Positions 7,300 to 15,906 of a stretch of DNA of 64,000 nt are shown here, in pieces (position 1 is the stretch's first letter; each line of letters opens with the position of its first letter). The DNA lies in the NCBI GenBank assembly GCA_963732375.1, contig CAVSZE010000003.1, forward strand, positions 1-64,000, written 5' to 3'. Under the pieces are notes generated by a model. That model saw nothing but the letters and a program-made list of their open reading frames with translations, was not told the DNA's origin and did not search any database. Source of the DNA: RPQJ01 sp963732375. Its GTDB lineage: Bacteria > Pseudomonadota > Gammaproteobacteria > Steroidobacterales > Steroidobacteraceae. The position numbers and the translations under genes are program-made.

Positions 7300-8817
7300 T
7301 CACGGCCCGCCGACGACCCTGAGCGGGCCGCGCCCGCCGCTTGCCGTGCTGCGTTCGGTCTTCGCCACGTCGGACCGCTCGGCCTGCAGGCGGGCGAGGT
7401 ATTCCGGGGTGATGTCACCGGTCACGTACTCGCCGGAGAAGCACGATGTGTCGAACTCGGTGACCTGCGCATCGTGGTGGCGCACGGCGCGCACCAGGTC
7501 GTTGAGGTCCTGGTAGATGAGCCAGTCGGCGCCGATGATCCGCGCGACCTCCTGCTCGGTGCGGCCCGCCGCGACCAGCTCCGACGCCACCGGCATGTCG
7601 ATGCCGTAGACGTTCGGGTAACGCACCGGCGGCGCAGCCGACGCGAAATAGACATTGCGCGCGCCGGCTTCACGCGCAACCTCGATGATCTGTGCGGAGG
7701 TCGTGCCGCGCACGATGGAATCATCCACCAGCAGCACGTTGCGGCCGCGAAACTCGAGGTCGATGGCGTTCAGCTTGCTGCGCACCGACTTCGACCGCTG
7801 CTCCTGGCCCGGCATGATGAAGGTGCGGCCGATGTAACGGTTCTTGATGAAGCCCTCGCGGTACTTCACCCCCAGCAGCTGCGCCACCTGCAACGCGCTG
7901 GTGCGGCTGGTGTCCGGCACCGGTATCACGACGTCGATATCGTGCTCGGGCCGCTCGTTCCTGATCTTCTCGGCCAGCAGCTCGCCCATGCGCATCCGCG
8001 CCTTGTAGACCGAGATGTTGTCCATGATCGAGTCGGGCCGCGCAAAGTAGACATATTCGAAGATGCAGGGTGTGTGGCGCGGCGCCTCGACGCACTGCTT
8101 GCTGTGCATCTGGCCCTGCTCGTCCACGAGCACGGCCTCGCCCGGCCCGACGTCGCGCAGCCGCCGATAGCCTGCCTGGTCGAGGGCAACGCTCTCGGAG
8201 GCCAGCATGTACTCACGGCCCTTCGGGCCCTCCCGCGTGCCGATCACCAGCGGACGAATGCCATTCGGGTCGCGGAAACCGACGACCCCATGGCCCATGA
8301 TCATCGCGACCACGGCATAGCCACCGCGGACTCGGCGATACACCGCGGACAGCGCGGCGAAGATATCGGCTGGCGTCGCCCGCGGCGTGCCGAATCGCTG
8401 CAGTTCGCTCGCGAACACGTTCAGCAGCACTTCCGAGTCCGAGCTGGTATTCAGGTGACGCCGGTCCTCGCGAATCAGCACGTCGGCCAGCTCGGCGGCA
8501 TTCGTGAGGTTGCCGTTGTGCGCCAGGCAGATGCCGAACGGAGAATTGACGTAGAAGGGCTGCGCTTCGTCCGAGTTGTCGCAACCGGCGGTCGGGTAGC
8601 GCACGTGGCCGATGCCGCTGTTGCCCTTGAGTTGCAGCATGTGCCGCTGCTGGAAGACGTCGCGCACCAGGCCGACGTCCTTGCGCATGGACAGTTCGCC
8701 GGCCTGCGCGGTCATGATGCCGGCCGCATCCTGCCCGCGATGCTGGAGCACCGTCAGCGCGTCATAGATCTGCTGGTTGACCGGGGTGCTGCCGACGATG
8801 CCGACGATGCCGCACAT
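7300..8817 (-). CDS. purF: Amidophosphoribosyltransferase
   Basis: First committed step of purine synthesis: PRPP plus glutamine gives 5-phosphoribosylamine. The 505-residue protein begins MCGIVGIVG, so Cys2 becomes the N-terminal nucleophile of the glutaminase domain after Met removal. The C-terminal phosphoribosyltransferase half carries the PRPP loop VLLVDDSIVRGTTS. The cysteine-ligand spacing typical of Fe-S-containing PurF is not evident, as expected for the proteobacterial form. It lies 9 nt after cvpA, the conserved cvpA-purF pair, and is followed 16 nt later by the kinase gene. Confidence 0.96.
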   Translation of the reverse strand: MCGIVGIVGSTPVNQQIYDALTVLQHRGQDAAGIMTAQAGELSMRKDVGLVRDVFQQRHMLQLKGNSGIGHVRYPTAGCDNSDEAQPFYVNSPFGICLAHNGNLTNAAELADVLIREDRRHLNTSSDSEVLLNVFASELQRFGTPRATPADIFAALSAVYRRVRGGYAVVAMIMGHGVVGFRDPNGIRPLVIGTREGPKGREYMLASESVALDQAGYRRLRDVGPGEAVLVDEQGQMHSKQCVEAPRHTPCIFEYVYFARPDSIMDNISVYKARMRMGELLAEKIRNERPEHDIDVVIPVPDTSRTSALQVAQLLGVKYREGFIKNRYIGRTFIMPGQEQRSKSVRSKLNAIDLEFRGRNVLLVDDSIVRGTTSAQIIEVAREAGARNVYFASAAPPVRYPNVYGIDMPVASELVAAGRTEQEVARIIGADWLIYQDLNDLVRAVRHHDAQVTEFDTSCFSGEYVTGDITPEYLARLQAERSDVAKTERSTASGGRGPLRVVGGP

Positions 8818-8826
8818 GGTCCCGCC

Positions 8827-9330
8827 TCAGGATTCCGGAAGTGCTTTGTGGACGTATTCGCTGCCGGTCTCCACGTATCCGCGCAGGATCGAGGCCATTT
8901 CCTGGCCCAACGGCATCAGGCGGGAGGATTGCCACCACGCCTCGCCCTGCAGTTCTGCTGCCTGCCCGAGCATCACCGCGAAACCGACGATCACCGCGCC
9001 GCGGACGACCCCGAACAGCGCTCCGAGCAGCCGGTCCATGCCCAGCGTAAGGCCGGATCGCTGCACGAGGTAGCTGAGCAGGCTGCCCAGCAGCCACGCG
9101 GCGACCACGACGGCCAGCAGCACCAGCGTGCGGGCCACCCAGGGCTGCAGCAGCGTGTCCCTGATTGCGCCACCGAGATACGGCTCGACGCGGTCCGCAT
9201 ACCGCCACGCGAGCCAGAGGCCGACCAGCCAGCCGAGCAGCGCCACCGACTCGCGCAGGAACCCGCGAATTCCACCAAACACCGTGGAGAGGACCAGCGC
9301 GGCTACGATGATGTAATCCACTGTCGTCAT
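8827..9330 (-). CDS. cvpA: CvpA family inner-membrane protein
   Basis: The 167-residue protein has four predicted membrane segments: residues about 5-24, 28-45, 63-85 and 102-123. It starts MTTVDYIIVAALVLSTVFGG, the standard CvpA N-terminus. CvpA is required for colicin V production and bile-salt tolerance in enterobacteria; its biochemical role is not settled. It sits immediately before purF as in most gammaproteobacteria and 60 nt after dedD. The ATG at 9330 was chosen over a longer frame because it begins exactly at the conserved N-terminus. Confidence 0.92.
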   Translation of the reverse strand: MTTVDYIIVAALVLSTVFGGIRGFLRESVALLGWLVGLWLAWRYADRVEPYLGGAIRDTLLQPWVARTLVLLAVVVAAWLLGSLLSYLVQRSGLTLGMDRLLGALFGVVRGAVIVGFAVMLGQAAELQGEAWWQSSRLMPLGQEMASILRGYVETGSEYVHKALPES

Positions 9331-9390
9331 GCGAATCGTGTCCTGGTGCCCTGCAACCACTACGAGGCGCGGCAGTCTAACAGAGCATGG

Positions 9391-10056
9391 TCAGTCGCTT
9401 GCGACCACGGTTGCCGGCAGGCCGCGCGCTTTCAACTTGGCAGCGATGCCTTCGGCGCGGGAACGATCGGCCTCGGGCCCGACGCGAACGCGCTGCAGCG
9501 TCTTGCCGGACCTCGATATCGGCGACACGTACGCCCGATACCCCGCTGATTTGAGCTCCGCCGCCAGCTTGCCGGCCTTTTCGGCCGTGCTGAAAGCCCC
9601 TACCTGCACGGCCCATCCGCCCTGCACGGTGCCGGCCGCGGCACTGGTCCTGGCAGCAGGTGCCGGCGGATTCGCCTTCACGTCTGGCGCCGCCGGCTGC
9701 GGCACTGGTGCAGGGGCTCCCGCATCACGCGCTGGCGGTTGATCGGCCGGCTTGCCGTCCGTCGGGGAGGCAGGCGCCGAATCCCGCGCTGCATCCGGTG
9801 CCGAGCTCGCCCGCGGCGTCTCCTGGGCGGGCTCGGTGCCCGATGCCGACCCGGACACCGGTTTCACCAGGGCCGCCGGGGCCTGGCCGGATCCAGCCAG
9901 TTCGATCGTGAACGTCCGGGTGCCGGGTGGGGCTGCGGCCACCTCGTCCCCGGCATTGCCCGACCTCCGGCCCGAAAGGAGTTCCGGAATCAACAGGACG
10001 GCCACTGCCACCAGCACTGCCGCACCGATCAGTCTCGCCTTGAGCGCTTTGTCCAT
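9391..10056 (-). CDS. dedD: SPOR-domain cell-division protein DedD
   Basis: Single-pass inner-membrane protein whose periplasmic SPOR domain binds denuded septal peptidoglycan. The 221-residue product has a short cytoplasmic Lys/Arg start (MDKALKARL), one membrane helix (residues about 9-27), a long Pro/Ala/Gly-rich linker (about 30-140) and a C-terminal SPOR repeat (about 143-220) beginning GGWAVQVGAFSTAEKAGKLA. Its position between folC and cvpA is that of dedD in related genomes. Confidence 0.88.
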   Translation of the reverse strand: MDKALKARLIGAAVLVAVAVLLIPELLSGRRSGNAGDEVAAAPPGTRTFTIELAGSGQAPAALVKPVSGSASGTEPAQETPRASSAPDAARDSAPASPTDGKPADQPPARDAGAPAPVPQPAAPDVKANPPAPAARTSAAAGTVQGGWAVQVGAFSTAEKAGKLAAELKSAGYRAYVSPISRSGKTLQRVRVGPEADRSRAEGIAAKLKARGLPATVVASD

Positions 10057-10064
10057 GGTGAAAA

Positions 10065-11381
10065 TTATAGCCAGACCGGCGGGTTCCCGCCGTCCAGCCG
10101 TGATTGCCGCAGATACTCGAGCGCCGGCCCGACGGTGTGGAACGATCCGAACACCACGATCCGGTCGCCCTTCCCCGCATCGGCGGCGGCCAGTTTCATT
10201 GCCTCCGCCACTGTGCCGCCATGCTCCATGGAGACGCCGGCGGACGCGCCACGGGCGGCAAGCGCGTGGTCGCGCAGGCCCCGCGCGCCGTCCGTGCCCG
10301 CCGCAATCCAGCGGCCGGCGCGCGCGCCGAGGATTCTCACGACCTCCTCGATGTCCTTGTCACCGAGCATGCCGCAGACGGCAACGGTTCGCCCCTCCGC
10401 CGGATATAGCACCAGGTTGGCCGCCAGCGTGCGCGCCGCGTCAGGGTTGTGGGCCACGTCGAGCACCCACTCAAACCCGCATGGGTCGGCGACTCGCTGG
10501 AATCGCCCAGCGAGTCTCACGCGCCTCAACCCCTCCTCCACTGCGTATCGCTCGACAGGCAGCCGACCCTGCAGCGAACGCAGCGTGGCCAGTGCCGTTG
10601 CGGCATTGCCGACCTGGACGACCCCGGCAAGCGCGGGCGCAGGCAGCGCGTCGAGTTCACCCGCGGCATCATGGTAGTGCCATGTGCCATCGGGCCCCGT
10701 GATGCCGTCGAAATCACGTCCGCGCAGCAGCAACTCGGCACCGACGGTGTCCGCGGCCTCCAGCACCGAGCGCGGCGGCGCCGCCATGCCGACGATTGCG
10801 GGGCGACCGCGCCTCAGGATCCCTGCCTTCTCTCGGCCAATGCTTTCGAGGTCGCGCCCCAGCCACTCCGTGTGGTCGAGGCCGACGGACACGATCACCG
10901 ACGCGTCGGCATCCACAAGGTTGACCGTGTCGAGTCGCCCGCCCATGCCGACCTCGAGCAAGATCGCGTCGGGCACGGCAGTCTCGAACACCAGCAGTGC
11001 CGCGAGGGTGTTGAACTCGAAGAATGTAAGCGAATCGCTGCCGAGCGAATCGCCGATGCGTTCGAATGCGGCGACCAGCGACGCCACTGACACGGGCGCG
11101 CCGTCGATGCGGATTCTCTCGCGGTAGTCGACCAGGTGCGGCGAGGTGAAGGTCGCTACACGCCGGCCCGAGGCCTGCAGCATCGCCGCGAGCATCGCGA
11201 CGCAGGAACCCTTGCCATTTGTTCCCGCCACCGTGATGACCGGGCAGGAAGGCCGGCGCCAGCCTGTGCGCACCAGCACCCGGCGTGCCCGGTCCAGGCC
11301 GAGGTCGATTGCGTCGGGGTGCAGTTTCTGCTGCCAGTCCAGCCAGTCGCCGAGGCCCTGGAAACGGGGGCCGGTCGGCAT
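10065..11381 (-). CDS. folC: Bifunctional folylpolyglutamate synthase / dihydrofolate synthase
   Basis: Adds glutamate to dihydropteroate and extends folate polyglutamate tails, with ATP. The 438-residue product has the Mur-ligase-like P-loop VAGTNGKGSCVAML, the omega-loop region TSPHLVDYRERIRI, DAILLEVGMGGRLDTVN, and the C-terminal DVAHNPDAA. The start at 11381 lies 1 nt after the accD stop, which suggests tight coupling. Upstream the accD-folC pair is conserved across gammaproteobacteria. Confidence 0.95.
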   Translation of the reverse strand: MPTGPRFQGLGDWLDWQQKLHPDAIDLGLDRARRVLVRTGWRRPSCPVITVAGTNGKGSCVAMLAAMLQASGRRVATFTSPHLVDYRERIRIDGAPVSVASLVAAFERIGDSLGSDSLTFFEFNTLAALLVFETAVPDAILLEVGMGGRLDTVNLVDADASVIVSVGLDHTEWLGRDLESIGREKAGILRRGRPAIVGMAAPPRSVLEAADTVGAELLLRGRDFDGITGPDGTWHYHDAAGELDALPAPALAGVVQVGNAATALATLRSLQGRLPVERYAVEEGLRRVRLAGRFQRVADPCGFEWVLDVAHNPDAARTLAANLVLYPAEGRTVAVCGMLGDKDIEEVVRILGARAGRWIAAGTDGARGLRDHALAARGASAGVSMEHGGTVAEAMKLAAADAGKGDRIVVFGSFHTVGPALEYLRQSRLDGGNPPVWL

Positions 11382-11382
11382 C

Positions 11383-12261
11383 TCAGGCAGGCTCGGCCAT
11401 GGTCTCCAGCGGCGGCCGGCCCAGCAGCATCGCGAGCACGCTCGAGATGCGGTCGCGAAGGTCGCGCCGGTCGAGGATCAGGTCGATCGCGCCGTGCTCG
11501 AGCAGGAACTCGCTGCGCTGGAAGCCCTCGGGCAGCGTCTCGCGCACCGTCTGCTCGATGACGCGCGGCCCGGCAAATCCGATCAGCGCACGCGGTTCGG
11601 CAATGTTCAGGTCGCCGAGCATCGCGAGGCTCGCCGACACGCCGCCGGTCGTCGGATCGGTGAGCACCGAGATGAACGGCAGGCGCTCCTCGGCCATGCG
11701 CGCAAGCGCCGCGCTGGTCTTGCTCATCTGCATCAGCGACAGCAGGCCCTCCTGCATGCGGGCGCCCCCGCTTGCGGAGAAGCACACCAGCGGCAGCCGA
11801 TTCGCGAGGCAGTGCTCGGCCGCGCGCACGAAGCGCTCGCCGACCACCGAGCCCATAGAGCCGCCGAGGAAGCGGAACTCGAATGCGCAGGCGACCAGTT
11901 CCAGCCCCTTGACCGTCCCGACCAGCACGACCAGCGCATCTTTCTCGCCGGTCTGCTTCTGCGCGGCGATCAGGCGGTCGCGATATTTCTTGGTGTCGCG
12001 GAAACGCAGCGGATCCTCGGGCTCGACCTCGTTCGCGATCTCATGCGGCGAGCCCTCGTCGAGGAAACGCATCAGCCGCTCGCGCCCCGTGATCCGCATG
12101 TGGTGCGCGCACTTCGGGCACACCTGGAGATTTCGCTCGAGTTCCGCCCGGTACAGCACCGCGTCGCATGCAGGGCACTTGATCCACAGCCCTTCCGGCA
12201 CGGAACGCGAACGTCGCTCCGTCTTGATGCGCGAGGGAATGATCTTCTCGAACCAGGTCAC
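11383..12261 (-). CDS. accD: Acetyl-CoA carboxylase carboxyltransferase subunit beta
   Basis: With AccA it forms the carboxyltransferase that makes malonyl-CoA. The 292-residue product begins at a GTG (12261), preceded by GGAG, giving MTWFEKIIPSRIKT. A zinc ribbon CPACDAVL...CPKCAHH (about residues 25-50) is followed by the crotonase-like core with SASGGARMQEGLLSL and TDPTTGGVSAS. The longer open frame upstream runs into truA and was rejected. In Pseudomonas a trpF gene lies between truA and accD; here only 28 nt separate them. Confidence 0.95.
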   Translation of the reverse strand: MTWFEKIIPSRIKTERRSRSVPEGLWIKCPACDAVLYRAELERNLQVCPKCAHHMRITGRERLMRFLDEGSPHEIANEVEPEDPLRFRDTKKYRDRLIAAQKQTGEKDALVVLVGTVKGLELVACAFEFRFLGGSMGSVVGERFVRAAEHCLANRLPLVCFSASGGARMQEGLLSLMQMSKTSAALARMAEERLPFISVLTDPTTGGVSASLAMLGDLNIAEPRALIGFAGPRVIEQTVRETLPEGFQRSEFLLEHGAIDLILDRRDLRDRISSVLAMLLGRPPLETMAEPA

Positions 12262-12289
12262 GTTCGTCTCCAGGACGGCCGCGCGCAGT

Positions 12290-13066
12290 CTACCGCAAGC
12301 CCGCGGCCTCGGTCGGCAGGTCCCACCGGGGGTCGTAGGCGACACCGGCGAAATATAGGCCCTGGGGAGGCGCCGTGATGCCACCCTGCGTCCGGTCCCG
12401 CAAGGCGAGCAGCTCCGCGACCCAACCCTCGGGCCGGTCACCGACACCGACCGCGATCAGCGCGCCGGCGACGTTGCGCACCATGTGGTGAAGGAACGCA
12501 TTGGCAGTGATGCGGATTTCGACACGATCGGACTCGCGCCGCACTGCCACGCCGAGCACACGACGCACCGGCGTCGGGGACTGGCAACCGGCGGCCCGAA
12601 AGGCCGAAAAATCGTGCTGACCGACCAGCGACTGCGCAGCCGCGTGCATCGCCTCGGCGTCCAGCGGCCGGCGCAGCCAGCAGGCGTGACCGCGGTCGAT
12701 GGCCGGCCGCACCCGCCTGTTGACGATTCGATAAATGTAGCTGCGCGAAAGCGCGCTGAAGCGGGCATGGAAATCGTCCGGCACCTGCCTGGCCCACAGC
12801 ACGCTCAGGTCCGGGGCACATTCGGCCGAGCCGCCGAGCACCCAGGCCTGCTCAGGCCGCGACGCGATGGTGTCGAAGTGGGCCACCTGCATCAGCGCAT
12901 GCACGCCGGCATCGGTGCGGCCGGCCGCAGTCAGCCGCAACTCATGGTCCGCGACCCGCGCAAGCGCCCGCTCGAGTTCAGCCTGCACGCTCGGCGCGTG
13001 CTGCTGCAACTGCCAGCCGGAATAGGCCGAGCCGTCGTACTCGATCCCGATGGCGACTCGCGCCAT
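12290..13066 (-). CDS. truA: tRNA pseudouridine(38-40) synthase
   Basis: Isomerises uridines 38-40 in the anticodon stem of many tRNAs. The 258-residue product starts MARVAIGIEYDGSAYSGWQ and carries the catalytic Asp52 in AAGRTDAGVHA, plus the second-half motif FLHHMVRNVAGALIAVG. It lies 7 nt after fimV and 28 nt before accD. Confidence 0.95.
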   Translation of the reverse strand: MARVAIGIEYDGSAYSGWQLQQHAPSVQAELERALARVADHELRLTAAGRTDAGVHALMQVAHFDTIASRPEQAWVLGGSAECAPDLSVLWARQVPDDFHARFSALSRSYIYRIVNRRVRPAIDRGHACWLRRPLDAEAMHAAAQSLVGQHDFSAFRAAGCQSPTPVRRVLGVAVRRESDRVEIRITANAFLHHMVRNVAGALIAVGVGDRPEGWVAELLALRDRTQGGITAPPQGLYFAGVAYDPRWDLPTEAAGLR

Positions 13067-13073
13067 CAGTTCG

Positions 13074-15707
13074 TCAGGACGGCAGGCTCGCCATCAACCG
13101 TTCGGCTTCCTGTTTCTGCTCCGCACTGCCTTCCTTGAGCACCTCGTCGAGGATGCTGCGTGCGCCTTCGGGGTCACCCATGTCGACGTAGGCCCGCGCG
13201 AGGTCGAGCTTCGTGCCGACTTCGCTCAGCGTGAAGGGTTCGTCGCCGAGGTCGAAATCAACCTCGCTCGACGACTGGCTCGAAGGCTGTTCCGAAGGCC
13301 GGCCCGACAGCCGGGTCGTCTGGATCGTCGGCATCAGGCCAGTATCATCTTCAGCCTGCAGCGTCGGCATTTCGTTGGTCGGATCGAGCGCCGGCACGAT
13401 GCCCGTCTGCTCGCTGCTGAAGATGCCGGTCGCGCTGAGGATGTCCTCGTCCTCGGGCGGTACCTTCGCCGGGATCCGCGGGCGCTCCACGGTATCCTCG
13501 ACTGCGGCCCTGGGCCGTTCCTCGAGCATGTCGCTGAAATCGTCGGCATCGTCCAGCGATGCAGCATCGCCGACATCGAGTCCCAGGTCCTCGATCGCGA
13601 CTTCCTGCGTCGGATCCTCAGATCCGCTGGATCGCTGGCCGATGTGAGCTGTCCTGACCGTCGGCGCAACATCGCTCGCGTCGGGGCCAACCGTCCCATC
13701 GGTGACGTCGAAATCGAGACCACTGTCCCCGTCCCCGGAGCCGACGGAATGGAATTCGACCTCCTTGCCAGTGTCTTGCACCGCCCCGAGGTCCATGTCG
13801 AGCGGACCGTCGCTGCCCTGGAGTTCCATGTCCAGGCTCGAGGCGATCGGCTTCGAGCCGGCGAACATCTCGTCGTCGGGCGCGATCTGCTTGCCCATGA
13901 TCACGATCTTGTCCCACTCGCCGGGCCGGGCGTCGTCGCCAGAGTCTTTCATCTCCCCGGCGATCTCGACGAAGCGCTCGCGGTTGCCCCAGACGAAGTA
14001 GATCTCGAGCAGCTTGAGTTTCAGGTCGCGGCGCTGCGGCGCGCGCTTCATCGCGAGCTGTACGAGTTCGGCCGCCTGGTCGTACAGGCCGTAGGCCATG
14101 TGGAAATCGGCCTCTGCCAGTGGATCGCTGGACTCGACGCTGACAGGCCCCTCGCCGGAGATTGTGTCGTCTATCGCGGGCGGCGCCCGTAACGGCGCGG
14201 GCGTGCGCGACGGCTGGGCCCCGGTGGGCGCCGAGCGCAATTCGGCCGGACGGCGCTCTTCGACGACGATGGCTTCCTCGCGCGCCGCCGGCCCGCGGGC
14301 GCGCAGGTCGGTCCTGGTCCGCGCGAGCGCCTCCTGCAAGTCTACTTCCTTGGCGCCGGATTGGCCGCTGCTGCGCCGATACAGCGTGAAGGCCAGCGCT
14401 GCTGCGAGCAGTCCGAGCAGGACCCACCAGTAACCGGCAAGGCGTTCGGTCAGCGAAGGTCCTGCCTTCGGCTGCTCCTTCGGCTGCTCTTTCGGCTTGC
14501 TCGCCGCTGGCGCTGGCGTCGGCGCGGGCGCGGGCGCGGGCTCGACTTCCGCCGTCGGGGCTGCGGCCTCACCAGGCAGTGCGCCGCTCGCGGGCGCCTC
14601 CGCACCTTGGGTCGGGGCGCTTCCCACGGGCGCGGCTGGGGTTTCGACACCCGGCTGGCCAGCGGCTGCCTGGCCCTGCAGCGTCGCCAGTTCAGCGTTC
14701 TTGACCTCTAGCAGGCGGCGCGCTTCCGCAAGATCCGTTTCGAGCTGCTGCACGCGCGACTGGAGCTGGCTGGATGACGCCCCGGTTGCCGCTGCCGGCT
14801 GCGCGCCCGTGGCCGTCGAGGCGGCCGCCGAGCCCTGCTCCGGCGAAACCAGCCGCAGGCGTCCACCTGCAGCGTCCGAAGACACGGCCGCGGCACTCCC
14901 ATCGCGCCACAGCTTGTACTGCCGCGCAACCTCCGCCGCCGCCTCCGAAGCCGGAATGGCCTGGACAGCCGCTGCTTCCGGAATCCGCAACGTGGCTCCC
15001 GAGCGCAGCACGTTGATGTTGCTGTCAAACGCGTGCTGGTTGCTCTGGTAGATGGCCACCATCGCCCGGTTCACATTGGACCGTGAACCGGGAAACGCCT
15101 CGCTCGCGATTTTCCACAGCGTGTCGTTCCTGCGCACTCGATACTCGGACCCGGCGATGACCGTCGGCCGCGCCGTCGCCGGGCGCTCCGGGGCGGCCGA
15201 GGCCGGTGCGGACTCTGGTCGGGGGGTTGGAGCCCTGGGCGGCGCCGCCGCACGCCGGGTCTGCACGACCGGAGCCGCGACGGACGGCTCGCTCGCCTGG
15301 GTCGGCGGAGCGAACACCGGCGGGTCGAGCAGCACCGTGTACTCGCGCAGCAGGCGCCCGCGCGGCCAATCCGCCGCGACGAGCATAGTGACGAACGGTT
15401 CAGTCACCGGCCGGGGCGACGTGACCTTCAGATAGCTCTTGCCGTCCGAGCCGCGCACAACCCTGAACGTGAAGTCCGCCAGGAAGGCGGGCTTGTCGAT
15501 CCCGTAGCGGGCAAAGGCGTCGTTCGAAGCCAGCGACGCGCGCAGCGCAGACAGGTCATCTTCCTGCGCAGCCACCAAGTCGATGTCCGCGTCGAATGGC
15601 TGGTTCAAGGCCGAATGAAGGTGAATCTCGCCGAGGCCAAGCGCGTACAACGCGCCGGGCGATAACAGGGCGCTAAGCAGTAGGACACGGCGAACGGCTG
15701 ACTTCAT
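13074..15707 (-). CDS. fimV: FimV family peptidoglycan-binding polarity/motility protein
   Basis: Large (877 aa) inner-membrane protein. An N-terminal signal-like segment (residues 1-23) precedes the conserved FimV N domain (LGLGEIHLHSALNQPFDADI). A LysM module follows at about 190-245 (YRVRRNDTLWKIASEAFPG...LRIPEAA), then a coiled-coil-like stretch with a Pro/Ala-rich linker (about 325-420), one membrane helix (about 430-448), and an acidic cytoplasmic region ending in the FimV C-terminal TPR-like domain (DLARAYVDMGDPEGARSILD). In Pseudomonas FimV organises the flagellated/piliated pole and supports cAMP and type IV pilus function. It heads the run fimV-truA-accD-folC-dedD-cvpA-purF-kinase-miaE. 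A FimX-like protein is encoded 6 kb away. Confidence 0.92.
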   Translation of the reverse strand: MKSAVRRVLLLSALLSPGALYALGLGEIHLHSALNQPFDADIDLVAAQEDDLSALRASLASNDAFARYGIDKPAFLADFTFRVVRGSDGKSYLKVTSPRPVTEPFVTMLVAADWPRGRLLREYTVLLDPPVFAPPTQASEPSVAAPVVQTRRAAAPPRAPTPRPESAPASAAPERPATARPTVIAGSEYRVRRNDTLWKIASEAFPGSRSNVNRAMVAIYQSNQHAFDSNINVLRSGATLRIPEAAAVQAIPASEAAAEVARQYKLWRDGSAAAVSSDAAGGRLRLVSPEQGSAAASTATGAQPAAATGASSSQLQSRVQQLETDLAEARRLLEVKNAELATLQGQAAAGQPGVETPAAPVGSAPTQGAEAPASGALPGEAAAPTAEVEPAPAPAPTPAPAASKPKEQPKEQPKAGPSLTERLAGYWWVLLGLLAAALAFTLYRRSSGQSGAKEVDLQEALARTRTDLRARGPAAREEAIVVEERRPAELRSAPTGAQPSRTPAPLRAPPAIDDTISGEGPVSVESSDPLAEADFHMAYGLYDQAAELVQLAMKRAPQRRDLKLKLLEIYFVWGNRERFVEIAGEMKDSGDDARPGEWDKIVIMGKQIAPDDEMFAGSKPIASSLDMELQGSDGPLDMDLGAVQDTGKEVEFHSVGSGDGDSGLDFDVTDGTVGPDASDVAPTVRTAHIGQRSSGSEDPTQEVAIEDLGLDVGDAASLDDADDFSDMLEERPRAAVEDTVERPRIPAKVPPEDEDILSATGIFSSEQTGIVPALDPTNEMPTLQAEDDTGLMPTIQTTRLSGRPSEQPSSQSSSEVDFDLGDEPFTLSEVGTKLDLARAYVDMGDPEGARSILDEVLKEGSAEQKQEAERLMASLPS

Positions 15708-15906
15708 CGTTGCTCCCGCCAGTTACGACACTCCCGTAGCGGCGGACGGCATGCCCACCGGGCCGGACTCGTTGACTGTTGCGTATTGAACATAACTATA
15801 ACTGACGCCCCGCCCTAGGCCCACAGGCGAGCTATCCCTCGCTTTGTAGCGCGTTGCGGTCTCTGGGGGGCGGACACGCTGCACATTTCACGAATCTGGG
15901 TCCGAA
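15708..15906. other. Intergenic region between fimV start and aroC end
   Basis: This 199-bp region holds the fimV leader. On the plus strand a TTGACT (15772-15777) is followed after 18 bp by CTATAA (15796-15801), within an AT-rich patch that repeats ATAACT. That arrangement would transcribe towards the aroC 3' end, antisense, and no open frame follows. No clear fimV promoter stands out on the minus strand and no terminator with a T-run was seen. Confidence 0.3.
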
